Below are positions 17,820-26,463 of a stretch of DNA of 27,038 nt, piece after piece. This stretch comes from Salinisphaera sp. UBA1666. Lineage in GTDB: Bacteria > Pseudomonadota > Gammaproteobacteria > Nevskiales > Salinisphaeraceae. The notes beneath the pieces were generated by a model. The model was given only the letters and a program-made list of their open reading frames with translations, was not told the origin of the DNA and did no database searches. A program made the translations under genes and the position numbers. The stretch covers positions 1 to 27,038 of the forward strand of contig DCKU01000092.1 in assembly GCA_002320455.1 (NCBI GenBank). Direction: 5' to 3'. The stretch's first letter is position 1; the number at the start of each line of letters is the position of its first letter.

Positions 17820-18689
17820 CTAGCTGATCGCCGGCTCGCCGCGCAGACTGGCGATCAGCCCGTCGCGATAGTCCGCGAACAGGAACTGATAGCCGGTGTC
17901 GGCCACCAGGCGCGCGTTCGAGACCCGACGAGATTCCGACAGGAACGACAGCCGCATGGCCGAAAATCGCTCGCGGGCCTCGGCCCAATCGATACGCGGC
18001 GGCGGGTCGGTGCCCAATAGTTCGGCGATGGTGTCGGAAAAGACCGTACGCGAGGTCGGCGTGCCGTCGGTCGCGTTATAGATCCGATGCGGCCAGCGCT
18101 CGGTCACGGCTTTCCAGCACAGCGCGCCCAGGTCGTCGATATGAATGCGATTGGTCCAGGCGTGCTCGCTGTCGTCGAGTACCGGCTCACCGGCCAGAAT
18201 ACGATCCACCGGCAGCCGGCCCGGGCCGTAAATACCGGGCGCGCGCAGCACGACCCCGTCGGGAATCGCCGCCAGCAGGCGGTTTTCTGCATCGACGCGG
18301 CGATAAGCGCGATCCGTACCGGGCGCGACCGGCGTGTCCTCGTCGACCCAATCGCTGCCGTGGTCGCCGTAGACCCCGCTGGTGCTGATATACACGGTCG
18401 CCGGCTCGTGACCGGCCAACGCGTCGCAGACGCCGGCCATGCGCGTATCGGTGCGACCTTTGCGCGGCGGGGGCGCGCTGTAGACCAGCCGGTCGGCCGA
18501 GGACAGTAGATCGGCCTCGGGCGCGCGCTGATCCAGATCCCATTCGATGGCCGTCGCGCCAACTCGGCGGGCGCGCGTGGCACTGGCCGCCGAGCGCACC
18601 AGAGCGGTCACCCGATCGCCGGCGGCGACAGCCCGCGCCGCCACGCGCAGGCCGGTATCACCGCAGCCGATGATCAGCGTATGGCTCAT
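17820..18689 (-). CDS. NAD(P)-dependent epimerase/dehydratase, extended/atypical SDR (YeeZ-like)
   Basis: This 289-residue Rossmann-fold protein resembles YeeZ-type atypical SDRs. A nucleotide-binding GCGDTG lies at residues 9-14 and YISTSGVYGDHG near 100, followed by YRRVDAENRLL. A canonical YxxxK pair is not visible, which is usual in this subgroup. RAPGIYGPGR and a C-terminal WTNRIHIDDL segment match the family. It overlaps hemY by four bases, so it is the last gene of the heme operon. The substrate is unknown and a link to heme synthesis is positional only. Confidence 0.88.
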   Translation of the reverse strand: MSHTLIIGCGDTGLRVAARAVAAGDRVTALVRSAASATRARRVGATAIEWDLDQRAPEADLLSSADRLVYSAPPPRKGRTDTRMAGVCDALAGHEPATVYISTSGVYGDHGSDWVDEDTPVAPGTDRAYRRVDAENRLLAAIPDGVVLRAPGIYGPGRLPVDRILAGEPVLDDSEHAWTNRIHIDDLGALCWKAVTERWPHRIYNATDGTPTSRTVFSDTIAELLGTDPPPRIDWAEARERFSAMRLSFLSESRRVSNARLVADTGYQFLFADYRDGLIASLRGEPAIS

Positions 18690-19870
18690 GCCACGTACAC
18701 GGCTTTTTCTAGCCCGCGTCGATAGCTTTGGCGTGCACCGTCAGCATCGTCTAGGCGCTCCTGGAGACGGCCCAGCTCCAGGGCAGCCTCCGGGCCAACG
18801 CGCGCCGCGGCCGGCGAGTCGAGATAGTGTCGTGCCCGGCCCCACAGCTGACGCGCCATGCACAGACGCCCGGCGACCAGCATCAGCTCCGGTTTTTCGC
18901 CGTGCTTGTCGATCCAGCTCTCTACGTCGGCCAGCTGGGCATTGTCATCTCTGGGTGACAGCCGTCCAAAGACCATGACCAGATCTGGCTGGTACGTCTT
19001 CTTGAGGAAGCCACGGACCACGTTGGCGGCCTCGTTTTCTTCATCGAGCGCTGACAGACAGCGGGCATAATGCGCGGCAATACGCGGGTTGGCGCGTTGC
19101 GATTTCGTCAAACCCCGCCAGGCCGAGCTCAGCGCGCCGGTATCCTTGGGCTGGGACAACACATGCCGAGCCGCCGCTTCTTCCATCCGCGCGAGGCGTG
19201 GTTCGGCCACCGCGTCGGATTTTTTCACGTCGGCCAACAGATCAGCCAGCGTGTCGTACTGACGCGTGGCCAGACAATGCTCGGCGTACAGACGCAAAGC
19301 CGACGGGTGCTTAGGCGCGATACGGCGCAGGCGCGCCAAGCTGTCGAGGGCCGCGTCATTCTCGCCGGCCGCCACGAGCAGCTCGGCCCGGGTCATCTCG
19401 ACCGCGAGATCACTCAGCGACTCGTCCTTGGCGGCCTCGGCCAGATATCGATCGCGTGCTTCGGTCTTGTGCTGCTTCTGCGCGGCCCGGGCTGCAAACA
19501 GATGATGCAGACCGGGCGCTGCATGCACCTCGGCGCGGTCTTGCAAGTCGCTCTCGGCGGCCGCCCAGTGGGCTTCGGCGTAATGCTCGAGACCGGAATG
19601 CCAGGATTTGCGGGCTTTCTTGTTCGCCCGACGCGCACGAAACCGGCGAATAGCGCTCGGCGCAAACAGGATCGCGGTGACGATCTTCCATGCCAGTGCC
19701 AACAGCCAAACCGCCAACAGCACGCCGGCCACAGCGAACAGCACCGAGGTCTGGATCTGCCAGCCGTTGAACGAGATCAGCACATAGCCCTGGCTGTCCC
19801 GAAAGACCACCGACAATACAATGCCGGCGACGATGAATACGGCAACGCCCAACAGGAGACGACGCATCAC
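18686..19870 (-). CDS. hemY: HemY-like heme biosynthesis-associated TPR protein
   Basis: The 394-residue inner-membrane protein has two N-terminal helices (about 4-24 and 41-67), the HemY_N region with FNGWQIQTS between them, and a long cytoplasmic or periplasmic TPR-type helical domain to the end. This is the proteobacterial HemY, distinct from the protoporphyrinogen oxidase given the same name in Bacillus. Its biochemical role is not firmly known; it may scaffold heme-pathway enzymes. It overlaps hemX and the SDR gene by four bases each, so translation is probably coupled. Confidence 0.92.
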   Translation of the reverse strand: MMRRLLLGVAVFIVAGIVLSVVFRDSQGYVLISFNGWQIQTSVLFAVAGVLLAVWLLALAWKIVTAILFAPSAIRRFRARRANKKARKSWHSGLEHYAEAHWAAAESDLQDRAEVHAAPGLHHLFAARAAQKQHKTEARDRYLAEAAKDESLSDLAVEMTRAELLVAAGENDAALDSLARLRRIAPKHPSALRLYAEHCLATRQYDTLADLLADVKKSDAVAEPRLARMEEAAARHVLSQPKDTGALSSAWRGLTKSQRANPRIAAHYARCLSALDEENEAANVVRGFLKKTYQPDLVMVFGRLSPRDDNAQLADVESWIDKHGEKPELMLVAGRLCMARQLWGRARHYLDSPAAARVGPEAALELGRLQERLDDADGARQSYRRGLEKAVYVA

Positions 19871-21447
19871 GCGCCTCCCTGGTCGGCAGCGCCGTCCGTG
19901 GTGTCGTCATTCGCCGACGGGCTGGGCGTGCTGGCGCCCGATGTGCCACCGGCTGCATCGTCACGCATGATGCGGTTCAAGCGCGTCAGGCTGTCGCTAA
20001 TATCCGGCGCCTCCCAGGCCAGGGACACGCGCTTGAGCTCGTCGATGCTAGACAACATGCCTTTCGTCGCATTTGCGTCGGTATCGAAATATCGACGGAT
20101 GGCATCGGCTGCATCCGACAGGCTCGACGTATACGTGTTTTCGTTACCGGCCAGCAGCGCGAGCCGTGCACTTCTCAGCGACAGCTGGACGTTTTCGACC
20201 AGGAAGAAAGCCTGGTCCGGCGCCATCAGCGTCGGCGCGTTCTGGGTCCCGTTGGCCCGACGCACGCTAACCATACTCGAAAGCGCCTGCCCGGCGCGAT
20301 CGGTCAAGCTCTGCCACTGGGCTTTCCAGTCGATGCCGGCCAGGCCCGAATCTGCGCTTGCGTCCTCGTTGCCGGCATCACTTGGGCCGGCGGACTCGTC
20401 GGCGCCTGACTCACTGTTCCGGTCGAAAGTGCCCGGCACGTGACTCTGGGTCGGCAGCTTCGGCACCCGCTCGATCAACTGAGAGAGCTGTAGCGCTAAG
20501 CCTTCAACGTCCGGATTCGGCAGGCTCTGGACAGCCGCGATTTCCTGGGCGATGGCTTGTCGCACCGGGCGCAGCCCGCCGGCACCGCTACGGGCGATGG
20601 TCTGATCCGCGCTCTTTAGCGCAGCCAGCGTACCGGCTGGATCACGATAAATCGTCAGGCGCTGCTGTGCCGTTTCCAGCAGTGCAGCCACGCGTTGTTG
20701 GATGAGCGTGTCGTTGTTGCCGCCCAGCGCATCCTGAAGCTGACGATTTTGCCGACGGACCTGCTCCACGGTGGATTGCAGGTCGGTCAAGGCGTCATCG
20801 TGGGCGCCAACGCGCTTATCGATGCCACGCAACTGATCCGACACGTCCGACAACGATTGGCCGATGCCCTGCACACGCGGACCCAGCTGTTGCTCGACCT
20901 GACTCTTGACGTTGGCCGTGGCACTGTCGATCTGCTCGCTGGTGGCGGCTGCCCGGCTCTGACTCTGTACATAGAGCCAAGCCGCAGCCGCCACGCTCAG
21001 AACCGCCACGACTAGCGCCACGATGGCGATGATAAGCGCCAGGTTCTTACCCGTGCCCTTGGCACCGCCGGAACCGCTGCCCCGCGAGCCGGCGCCCGCC
21101 CCGCCCGACGACGCCGCCGATGTTTTAGTCGACCCTGTGTTCTTGCCGGTGGCGGAAGCCTTGGCCGAATCGCCCATCGCGCTCGGTTTCTGGGCGCCCT
21201 GCGCTTTGGCTCCAGATGTCTGAGCCCCGGACGTCGCGTTTCCGGCCGGCTGGCTTGTCGCCGCCTTGGCCCCGCCGGTGGGCTTGTCTGCGCTGGCTTT
21301 TCCGGCCGTCGTGCCGTACTCGGTCTTTGCGGCCGGTGATGCAGCCTGGCCGCCGGCCGTCTTATCGGTGCCAGCCGGCGCGCCGTCGCCGGACGGCGTC
21401 TTCTTGCTGTCGTTCTGGCTGGCGCTCTGACGTTTGTTCTGGCTCAT
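19867..21447 (-). CDS. hemX: HemX family membrane protein (uroporphyrinogen-III C-methyltransferase-like annotation)
   Basis: This 526-residue protein is HemX of the hemCDXY cluster. Residues 1-130 are a low-complexity Ala/Gly/Ser/Thr/Lys tail. One membrane helix follows (about 135-160), then a coiled-coil segment (160-250) and a helical domain with IYRDPAGTLAALKSADQ. The family is often annotated as uroporphyrinogen-III C-methyltransferase, but no SAM-binding methylase motifs are seen, so I would not claim that activity. The unusually long disordered N-terminus stands out; the family usually has a shorter one. It lies 21 bases after hemD. Confidence 0.9.
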   Translation of the reverse strand: MSQNKRQSASQNDSKKTPSGDGAPAGTDKTAGGQAASPAAKTEYGTTAGKASADKPTGGAKAATSQPAGNATSGAQTSGAKAQGAQKPSAMGDSAKASATGKNTGSTKTSAASSGGAGAGSRGSGSGGAKGTGKNLALIIAIVALVVAVLSVAAAAWLYVQSQSRAAATSEQIDSATANVKSQVEQQLGPRVQGIGQSLSDVSDQLRGIDKRVGAHDDALTDLQSTVEQVRRQNRQLQDALGGNNDTLIQQRVAALLETAQQRLTIYRDPAGTLAALKSADQTIARSGAGGLRPVRQAIAQEIAAVQSLPNPDVEGLALQLSQLIERVPKLPTQSHVPGTFDRNSESGADESAGPSDAGNEDASADSGLAGIDWKAQWQSLTDRAGQALSSMVSVRRANGTQNAPTLMAPDQAFFLVENVQLSLRSARLALLAGNENTYTSSLSDAADAIRRYFDTDANATKGMLSSIDELKRVSLAWEAPDISDSLTRLNRIMRDDAAGGTSGASTPSPSANDDTTDGAADQGGA

Positions 21448-21468
21448 GCGCGCTCGTGTCCCCCGGAA

Positions 21469-22245
21469 TCACGTGGCAGGATGATTTCGACCCGGCGCCG
21501 GCAGTCGGCCCAGCGCGCGGCATACGCCCGTCGCACTCATGGGTTCGATGAGTGTCGGGGCATGGTCCCAGTCGATATCGCGTTGCGTGATTTGTACCAC
21601 ACGCAGACTGGCGGCCACGAGAAACAGCTCGGCCAGCCGCGTTTGGGTGCGCGCCTCGCAGCGCGCCATCAGTACCTGCCAGGCGGTTTCGCTGGTCAAG
21701 ACCAGTGTGTCGCAGGCCGCCAAGATCGCAGCGACCCGCGCAGTCGACAGCGACGCCGCCCCGCGGCGATACAGCGCCAATCGTTCGACTTGCGCGCCCC
21801 GAGCGGCAAGCGTATCGGCCAGCAATGTTCGTCCGCCCTCTCCCGCCAGCAGCGCGACAGAGCCCGGTGCGGCCAGCGCGTCCATGGCCAATAGGCCCTC
21901 GCTGTCGCCGCGGTCGGGCCGGGCCACAGCGCGCCCGGAAAAGCCAGCCAGCGCATCGGCCGTCGCCTGGCCCACGGCCAGCAGCCGGCCCCGGGGTGAC
22001 CAGTCCGGGGCCATGTCGGCCAGTGCCTCGATGGCCGCCACCGAGGTCGCGATAACGACATCCGCGCTAGCGGCCGCCCGCAGCTGCTTTTGCAGAGCCG
22101 GGCTCAGCGTGACCGCTTCGGTGGCGATCAGCGGCTCGGCGATTACCGTCACCCCCTCGGCCTCGAGTGCGGCCTGCCAGTCGGCAGCACGCCCGGCCGG
22201 TCGGGTCAGCCAGACGGTGTGATGAGCCAGCGGGCCGTCTTTCAA
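21469..22245 (-). CDS. hemD: Uroporphyrinogen-III synthase
   Basis: HemD closes hydroxymethylbilane into uroporphyrinogen III, inverting ring D, in the cytoplasm. The 258-residue protein has the two-lobe family pattern: WLTRPAGRA at the N-terminus, IATSVAAIEAL near 65, LLAVGQATADAL near 88, LLAGEGGRTLLADTL in the middle and LVLTSETAWQVL in the second lobe. The family is weakly conserved in sequence, and position directly after hemC strengthens the call. The start is TTG 22245, two bases after the hemC stop; no nearby ATG or GTG would keep the N-terminal motif. Confidence 0.93.
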   Translation of the reverse strand: MKDGPLAHHTVWLTRPAGRAADWQAALEAEGVTVIAEPLIATEAVTLSPALQKQLRAAASADVVIATSVAAIEALADMAPDWSPRGRLLAVGQATADALAGFSGRAVARPDRGDSEGLLAMDALAAPGSVALLAGEGGRTLLADTLAARGAQVERLALYRRGAASLSTARVAAILAACDTLVLTSETAWQVLMARCEARTQTRLAELFLVAASLRVVQITQRDIDWDHAPTLIEPMSATGVCRALGRLPAPGRNHPAT

Positions 22246-22247
22246 GG

Positions 22248-23168
22248 CTAGCTGAGGTCGGCCAGGATCTTGTCGGCCCCGGCGGCCAGCAGGCGCTCGG
22301 CCAAGCGATGGCCGAGCTCTGCGGCCTCGCCGACCGGCCCGGTGATCTCGTCGCGCACCATCACCGAACCGTCCGGCCGGCCCACGCAGGCGCGCAGATA
22401 CAGCGAACGCCCATCGTGGGTAGCATGGGCGGCAATCGGCAGATGACAGCTGCCTTCCAGCCGGGCGTTGACCGCGCGCTCGGCGTCGATGCGCACGTGG
22501 GTGTATTCGTCGTCCAGATGGCCGATGGCTTCGGCGGTCTCGGTGTCGTCGGCGCGGATCTCGATGCCCAGTACGCCCTGGCCAATGGCCGGCAGCGACT
22601 GTTCGGGCGAAAGCTCCATACGAATCCGTGCGGCCAGCTCCAGGCGTTCCAGGCCGGCGCAGGCCAGCAGGATCGCGTCGTAGTCGCCGGCGTCGAGCTT
22701 GGCCAGGCGTGTCTGGACGTTGCCGCGCAGCGAGACGATCTCAAGATCCGGGCGCAGATGCTTGATCATGGCCGCGCGGCGCAGGCTGGAGGTGCCCACC
22801 ACGGCCCCGGCCGGCATTTCTTCCGGGCTGGCATAGGTGTTGGAGACAAACGCATCCAGCGGGCTGGCCGGGGCCAGCACCACCGGCAGGGCAAACCCCT
22901 CGGGCAGCTCGGCCGGTACGTCCTTCATCGAGTGCACCGCCAGATCGGCCTCGCCGGCCGCGAGTGCGGCCTCCAGCTCCTTGAGAAACAGCCCCTTACC
23001 GCCGATGGCCGACAACGGCCGATCGGTCACGCGATCGCCTTCGGTAGAGATCGGCAGCAACACCACCTCGGTGTCCGGCAAGGCGACGGCCAAGCGCGCC
23101 TGGACATGCCGGGCCTGCCACATCGCAAGCTGGGATTGACGGGTCGCGATACGCAGGGTCTTGGGCAT
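22248..23168 (-). CDS. hemC: Hydroxymethylbilane synthase (porphobilinogen deaminase)
   Basis: HemC links four porphobilinogen molecules into hydroxymethylbilane using a covalent dipyrromethane cofactor. The 306-residue protein has RIATRQSQLAMWQ at the start, the GDRVTDRPLSAIGGKGLFLKELE-type region near residues 44-66 (active-site and substrate loop), HSMKDVP with catalytic Asp83, GTSSLRR, and the cofactor cysteine Cys241 in EGSCHLP. Numbering is from ATG 23168, which has AAGG eight bases upstream; TTG 23174 is a less likely start. It lies 21 bases after algR in the same operon. Confidence 0.97.
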   Translation of the reverse strand: MPKTLRIATRQSQLAMWQARHVQARLAVALPDTEVVLLPISTEGDRVTDRPLSAIGGKGLFLKELEAALAAGEADLAVHSMKDVPAELPEGFALPVVLAPASPLDAFVSNTYASPEEMPAGAVVGTSSLRRAAMIKHLRPDLEIVSLRGNVQTRLAKLDAGDYDAILLACAGLERLELAARIRMELSPEQSLPAIGQGVLGIEIRADDTETAEAIGHLDDEYTHVRIDAERAVNARLEGSCHLPIAAHATHDGRSLYLRACVGRPDGSVMVRDEITGPVGEAAELGHRLAERLLAAGADKILADLS

Positions 23169-23189
23169 GATCAAAGCCTTGGAAAAGAG

Positions 23190-23927
23190 TCAGGAGGCGC
23201 CGGCCAGCAGGTTTTTGACATCGGGCAGGCGCCGACGCGAGACCGGCACGATCGAGTCATGCTCGGCGATCGTCAAGGCCGCACTCCCGTCGTCGCTATA
23301 TTTAAGGCCCGTCACATGGGCCCGGGCCACCAGCGCCTTGCGATGGACCCGCACGAATGTCTCGGCCAGCGACTGCTCCAGCGTGGCCAGCGACTGCTCG
23401 ATCAACAGCTCGCCGTCGCGATGAAACACCGACGTGTATTTGTGATCGGCCCAGAAATACAGAATATCGCGAATCGCCACCCGCTCGATGCCGTCGCGGG
23501 TGCGTGCGCTGACATAGCCGCTTGCCGTACCGATATCCACATGCTCGGCAAGAGCGGCAAACTGGGCGCGGCTGGGCCGTGCGGCCCGCGCCAGTGCCGC
23601 GGCCAAATCGTCGCGACGCACGGGCTTGAGCAGATAGCCCGAGCAGGAGGCGTTGTGCGCCGAGAGCGCGTGCTCGCTGTGGGCGGTGACGAAGATCACC
23701 GCCGGCGGCAGGTTGGACCGAGACAGCGCATCGGCGATCTGAAGCCCGTCCTGGCCGGGCATGTTGACATCCAGCAGCACGGCGTCGGGCGCCAGATCGG
23801 CCAGCTGCGGCAGACAGTCGGTCGCGTCGCCGATTTCACCGATGACGGCATGGTCATCCAGCGTTTCGACCATGCGGCGCAGGCGCTCTCGGGCCAGAGG
23901 TTCGTCGTCAACGATCACCACGTTCAT
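23190..23927 (-). CDS. algR: LytTR-type response regulator, AlgR-like
   Basis: The 245-residue regulator has an N-terminal receiver domain (acidic VDDEP at 6-10, phospho-acceptor Asp53 in LLDVNMPG, Thr81, Lys101 in LLKPV) and a C-terminal LytTR DNA-binding domain (about 140-245, with FVRVHRKALVA). In Pseudomonas AlgR controls exopolysaccharide and type IV pilus genes; targets here are unknown. ATG 23927 begins exactly at the receiver strand, whereas an upstream in-frame start would overlap the kinase gene. It starts one base after the kinase stop codon, so the two are coupled. Confidence 0.93.
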   Translation of the reverse strand: MNVVIVDDEPLARERLRRMVETLDDHAVIGEIGDATDCLPQLADLAPDAVLLDVNMPGQDGLQIADALSRSNLPPAVIFVTAHSEHALSAHNASCSGYLLKPVRRDDLAAALARAARPSRAQFAALAEHVDIGTASGYVSARTRDGIERVAIRDILYFWADHKYTSVFHRDGELLIEQSLATLEQSLAETFVRVHRKALVARAHVTGLKYSDDGSAALTIAEHDSIVPVSRRRLPDVKNLLAGAS

Positions 23928-23928
23928 G

Positions 23929-24978
23929 TCAGTCCCGTCTCTCATCGGTGTGCGGCACGACGAGCGTGACGATGAAAGAACGCGCATCGTGCGAAAAGTT
24001 CAGGCTAGCGCGGGTGCCATAGGCCAGCTCCAGCCGGTTACGTATATTGCCGATCGCCTGGCGATTGCCTGGTGCCGGCTCCAGCGCGCCCGCCACCGGG
24101 TTACTCACGGTCACCGTCAGCGCCGTCGAGCTGCGCCGGGCGGCAAGCCTCACCGTACCACCGTCGGCCCGACGGGCCACGCCGTGGCCGATTGCGTTCT
24201 CGACCAGCGGCTGGATCGTCAGCGCCGGCAGCCGTGCCGCACCCGCGCCCGGCTCGATATCAGTCTCGAAGGCCAGACGCTCGCCCAGACGTAGCTTTTC
24301 AATACGTACGTAAGCCTCGATCAACGAGATTTCATCCGACAGCGCGACTCGATCTGGGGCCTCGTGCGACAGCCGGGCCCGCAGCAATGCCGCCAGGTCT
24401 TCTAGCGCGGTTTCAGCATCCGCCGGCCGGGTAGCCGTGAGCGCGGCTGCGCTGTTGAGGGCGTTGAACAAGAAGTGCGGTTCGATGCGGGCCTGCAGCG
24501 CTTCCAGGCGCGCTCGGGCCTCGGTTTCGGCCCGTGCCTGCCAGGAGGCGCGCAGCCAGAAGTAACGCAGCGCCACGGCGGCCACCACGCCGCAGATGCC
24601 CAGACTGCGAAGCACGAACGCGATCGGGCTGGCGTCCTCGAGCAGCACCCAGAAGCCGGTATAAGGCCCGGCCAGCAGCGTGATCTCGGTGATTAGAAAC
24701 GTGATACCCAGCAGCGTGACGTAGGACAGGACCATCACTTGTCGGGTGGATAGCCCACCGGCCCAGCGCCGGATCAGACACAAGGCGGCCGCGCTGAACA
24801 CGCCGATCCACAACAGATAGACCGAGATCAGAAACAGCAACCGCCAGACGTCGGCTGACTCCGAGCTGCCCAGCGCCAGGATGACGGCCACGGCCTCGCA
24901 GACGGCCAGGATGCGCAACATGCGCGCGCCGGTACAAAAATCCGGCAGGATCGCCTGCGTGTCGGTGGGTGTGGCCAT
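23929..24978 (-). CDS. algZ: LytS/AlgZ-type sensor histidine kinase
   Basis: The 349-residue membrane kinase is AlgZ (FimS)-like. Four hydrophobic segments (about 20-37, 47-69, 83-103, 119-140) precede a linker and the His_kinase domain with His168 in ARIEPHFLFNALNSAA. The nucleotide-binding part has IQPLVENAIGHG near 258 and NIRNRLELAYG near the C-terminus, without the classical G1/G2 boxes, as usual for this family. ATG 24978 is chosen; a TTG three codons upstream is possible. Divergent from argH and upstream of algR-hemC, as in pseudomonads, which supports the gene name. Confidence 0.9.
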   Translation of the reverse strand: MATPTDTQAILPDFCTGARMLRILAVCEAVAVILALGSSESADVWRLLFLISVYLLWIGVFSAAALCLIRRWAGGLSTRQVMVLSYVTLLGITFLITEITLLAGPYTGFWVLLEDASPIAFVLRSLGICGVVAAVALRYFWLRASWQARAETEARARLEALQARIEPHFLFNALNSAAALTATRPADAETALEDLAALLRARLSHEAPDRVALSDEISLIEAYVRIEKLRLGERLAFETDIEPGAGAARLPALTIQPLVENAIGHGVARRADGGTVRLAARRSSTALTVTVSNPVAGALEPAPGNRQAIGNIRNRLELAYGTRASLNFSHDARSFIVTLVVPHTDERRD

Positions 24979-24986
24979 GTGATTCA

Positions 24987-25015
24987 AGTCTTTGAAAATC
25001 CATGCGCCCCGTCAA
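24987..25015 (-). promoter_or_regulatory. Candidate promoter of the algZR-hem operon
   Basis: On the minus strand TTGACG (25015-25010) is a near-consensus -35, 17 bases before AAGACT (24992-24987), a weak -10. Transcription would start within about two bases of the algZ ATG. Confidence 0.4.
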
Positions 25016-25027
25016 GCCGGGCGGCGT

Positions 25028-25036
25028 TGCTATACT
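25028..25036 (+). promoter_or_regulatory. Candidate extended -10 promoter of argH
   Basis: TGCTATACT combines an extended -10 TG with TATACT (25031-25036). It would start transcription about 23 bases before the argH ATG. No good -35 is present, which extended -10 promoters tolerate. Confidence 0.5.
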
Positions 25037-25065
25037 CGCGGCCACGCACGCCAAGGATCGGATTC

Positions 25066-26457
25066 ATGAGCACGCAATCGAGCCACCAGACCTGGGGCGG
25101 ACGCTTTGCCGAGGGCCCCGATGCGCGGGTCGCGGCCTTTACCGAGTCGATCTCGTTCGAACAGCGTCTGGCGCCCTACGATATTCGCGGCTCGATCGCC
25201 CATGCCCGAATGCTGGCGCATATCGGCGTACTGACCGATGACGAGTTCGCCGCCATCGGCGACGGCCTGAACGCGATCGCCGAGGAGATCGCTGCCGGTA
25301 CGTTCGTCTGGGACGCGGCACTCGAAGACGTGCACATGAACATCGAGGCGCGGCTGACCGAGAACATCGGCGCCCTGGGCAAGAAACTGCACACCGCGCG
25401 CTCCCGAAACGATCAGGTGGCCACCGACGTACGCCTGTGGCTGCGCGATACGCTGGACGATCTGATCGCCGAAGTGAATCGGCTGCGCGAGGGCCTGATC
25501 GGCCTGGCCGAGCAGGAGGCCGATACCATCATGCCGGGCTTTACCCATCTGCAGGTGGCCCAGCCCGTGACGTTTGGCCACCACATGCTGGCCTGGCAGG
25601 CCATGCTGGCCCGTGATGCCGAGCGGCTCACCCAGATCCGCGCGCGGGCGAACGTCTTGCCGCTGGGCGCGGCCGCCCTGGCAGGTACCACCTTTGCCAT
25701 CGACCGACCGATGGTGGCCGAGGAGCTTGGTTTCAGCGGCGTGATCGACAACTCGCTGGACGCGGTCTCGGATCGGGATTTCGCGATCGAGTTCGTCTCG
25801 GCCGCCGCGACGATCATGATGCATCTATCGCGTTTCTCCGAAGAGCTCATTCTGTGGATGAGCCCGGCGTTTGCATTTGTCGAGCTGCCCGATCGTTACT
25901 GCACCGGCAGCTCGATCATGCCGCAGAAGAAAAACCCGGACGTGGCCGAGCTTACCCGCGGCAAGACCGCGCGCGTGCAGGGCCATCTCACCGCCCTGCT
26001 CACGCTCATGAAAGGCCAGCCGTTGGCCTATAACCGCGACAACCAGGAAGACAAAATTCCGATGTTCGACACCGCCGACACGGTCGGCGCCTGTGTGAGC
26101 CTGTTCGCCGACATGGTGCCGCACGTTACGGTCAATGCTGAGCCGTGTCGCGAGGCCGCGCGCCGCGGGTTCGCCACCGCCACCGACCTGGCCGACTATC
26201 TCGTACGGGCCGGCGTGGCGTTTCGTGACGCCCATGAAATCGTGGGCAACTGTGTCGCCAAGGCCATCGAGCAAGGCTGTGATCTGGCCGAGCTGGAGCT
26301 GGCGACCCTGCAGCACTTTTCACCGGCCATCGGCGACGATGTCTACGAGGTGCTCACGCTCGAGGGCTCGGTCGCCGCCCGTGATCATATCGGCGGAACC
26401 GCCCCGAACCAGGTACGAGCCGCCGCGGCCCGGGCCCGCGACGCGCTCCTCGGCTAG
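25066..26457 (+). CDS. argH: Argininosuccinate lyase
   Basis: ArgH splits argininosuccinate into arginine and fumarate, the last step of arginine synthesis. The 463-residue protein has WGGRF near the N-terminus, HTARSRNDQVATD, GFTHLQVAQPVTFGHH carrying the catalytic His, and the fumarase/lyase superfamily signature GSSIMPQKKNPD at 281-292 with the catalytic serine loop. Length is normal for the family. ATG 25066 has AAGGA eight bases upstream. It is transcribed away from algZ and followed six bases later by a small gene. Confidence 0.97.
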   Translation: MSTQSSHQTWGGRFAEGPDARVAAFTESISFEQRLAPYDIRGSIAHARMLAHIGVLTDDEFAAIGDGLNAIAEEIAAGTFVWDAALEDVHMNIEARLTENIGALGKKLHTARSRNDQVATDVRLWLRDTLDDLIAEVNRLREGLIGLAEQEADTIMPGFTHLQVAQPVTFGHHMLAWQAMLARDAERLTQIRARANVLPLGAAALAGTTFAIDRPMVAEELGFSGVIDNSLDAVSDRDFAIEFVSAAATIMMHLSRFSEELILWMSPAFAFVELPDRYCTGSSIMPQKKNPDVAELTRGKTARVQGHLTALLTLMKGQPLAYNRDNQEDKIPMFDTADTVGACVSLFADMVPHVTVNAEPCREAARRGFATATDLADYLVRAGVAFRDAHEIVGNCVAKAIEQGCDLAELELATLQHFSPAIGDDVYEVLTLEGSVAARDHIGGTAPNQVRAAAARARDALLG

Positions 26458-26463
26458 AACCCC

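Noticed and set aside
17815..17835. 6-bp GCCGGC stem at the convergent stop codons of the lipoprotein and SDR genes
   Set aside because: The stem is short, lies over coding sequence and has no T tract on either side. It may aid bidirectional termination, but that cannot be supported.
19070..20443. 457-codon plus-strand frame opposite hemY and hemX
   Set aside because: Antisense to two conserved genes of the heme operon, with no domain or ribosome-binding support.
22167..23969. 600-codon plus-strand frame opposite hemC and algR
   Set aside because: It is a shadow of two well-supported genes; the His/Arg/Gln-rich translation is typical of antisense reading of GC-rich codons.
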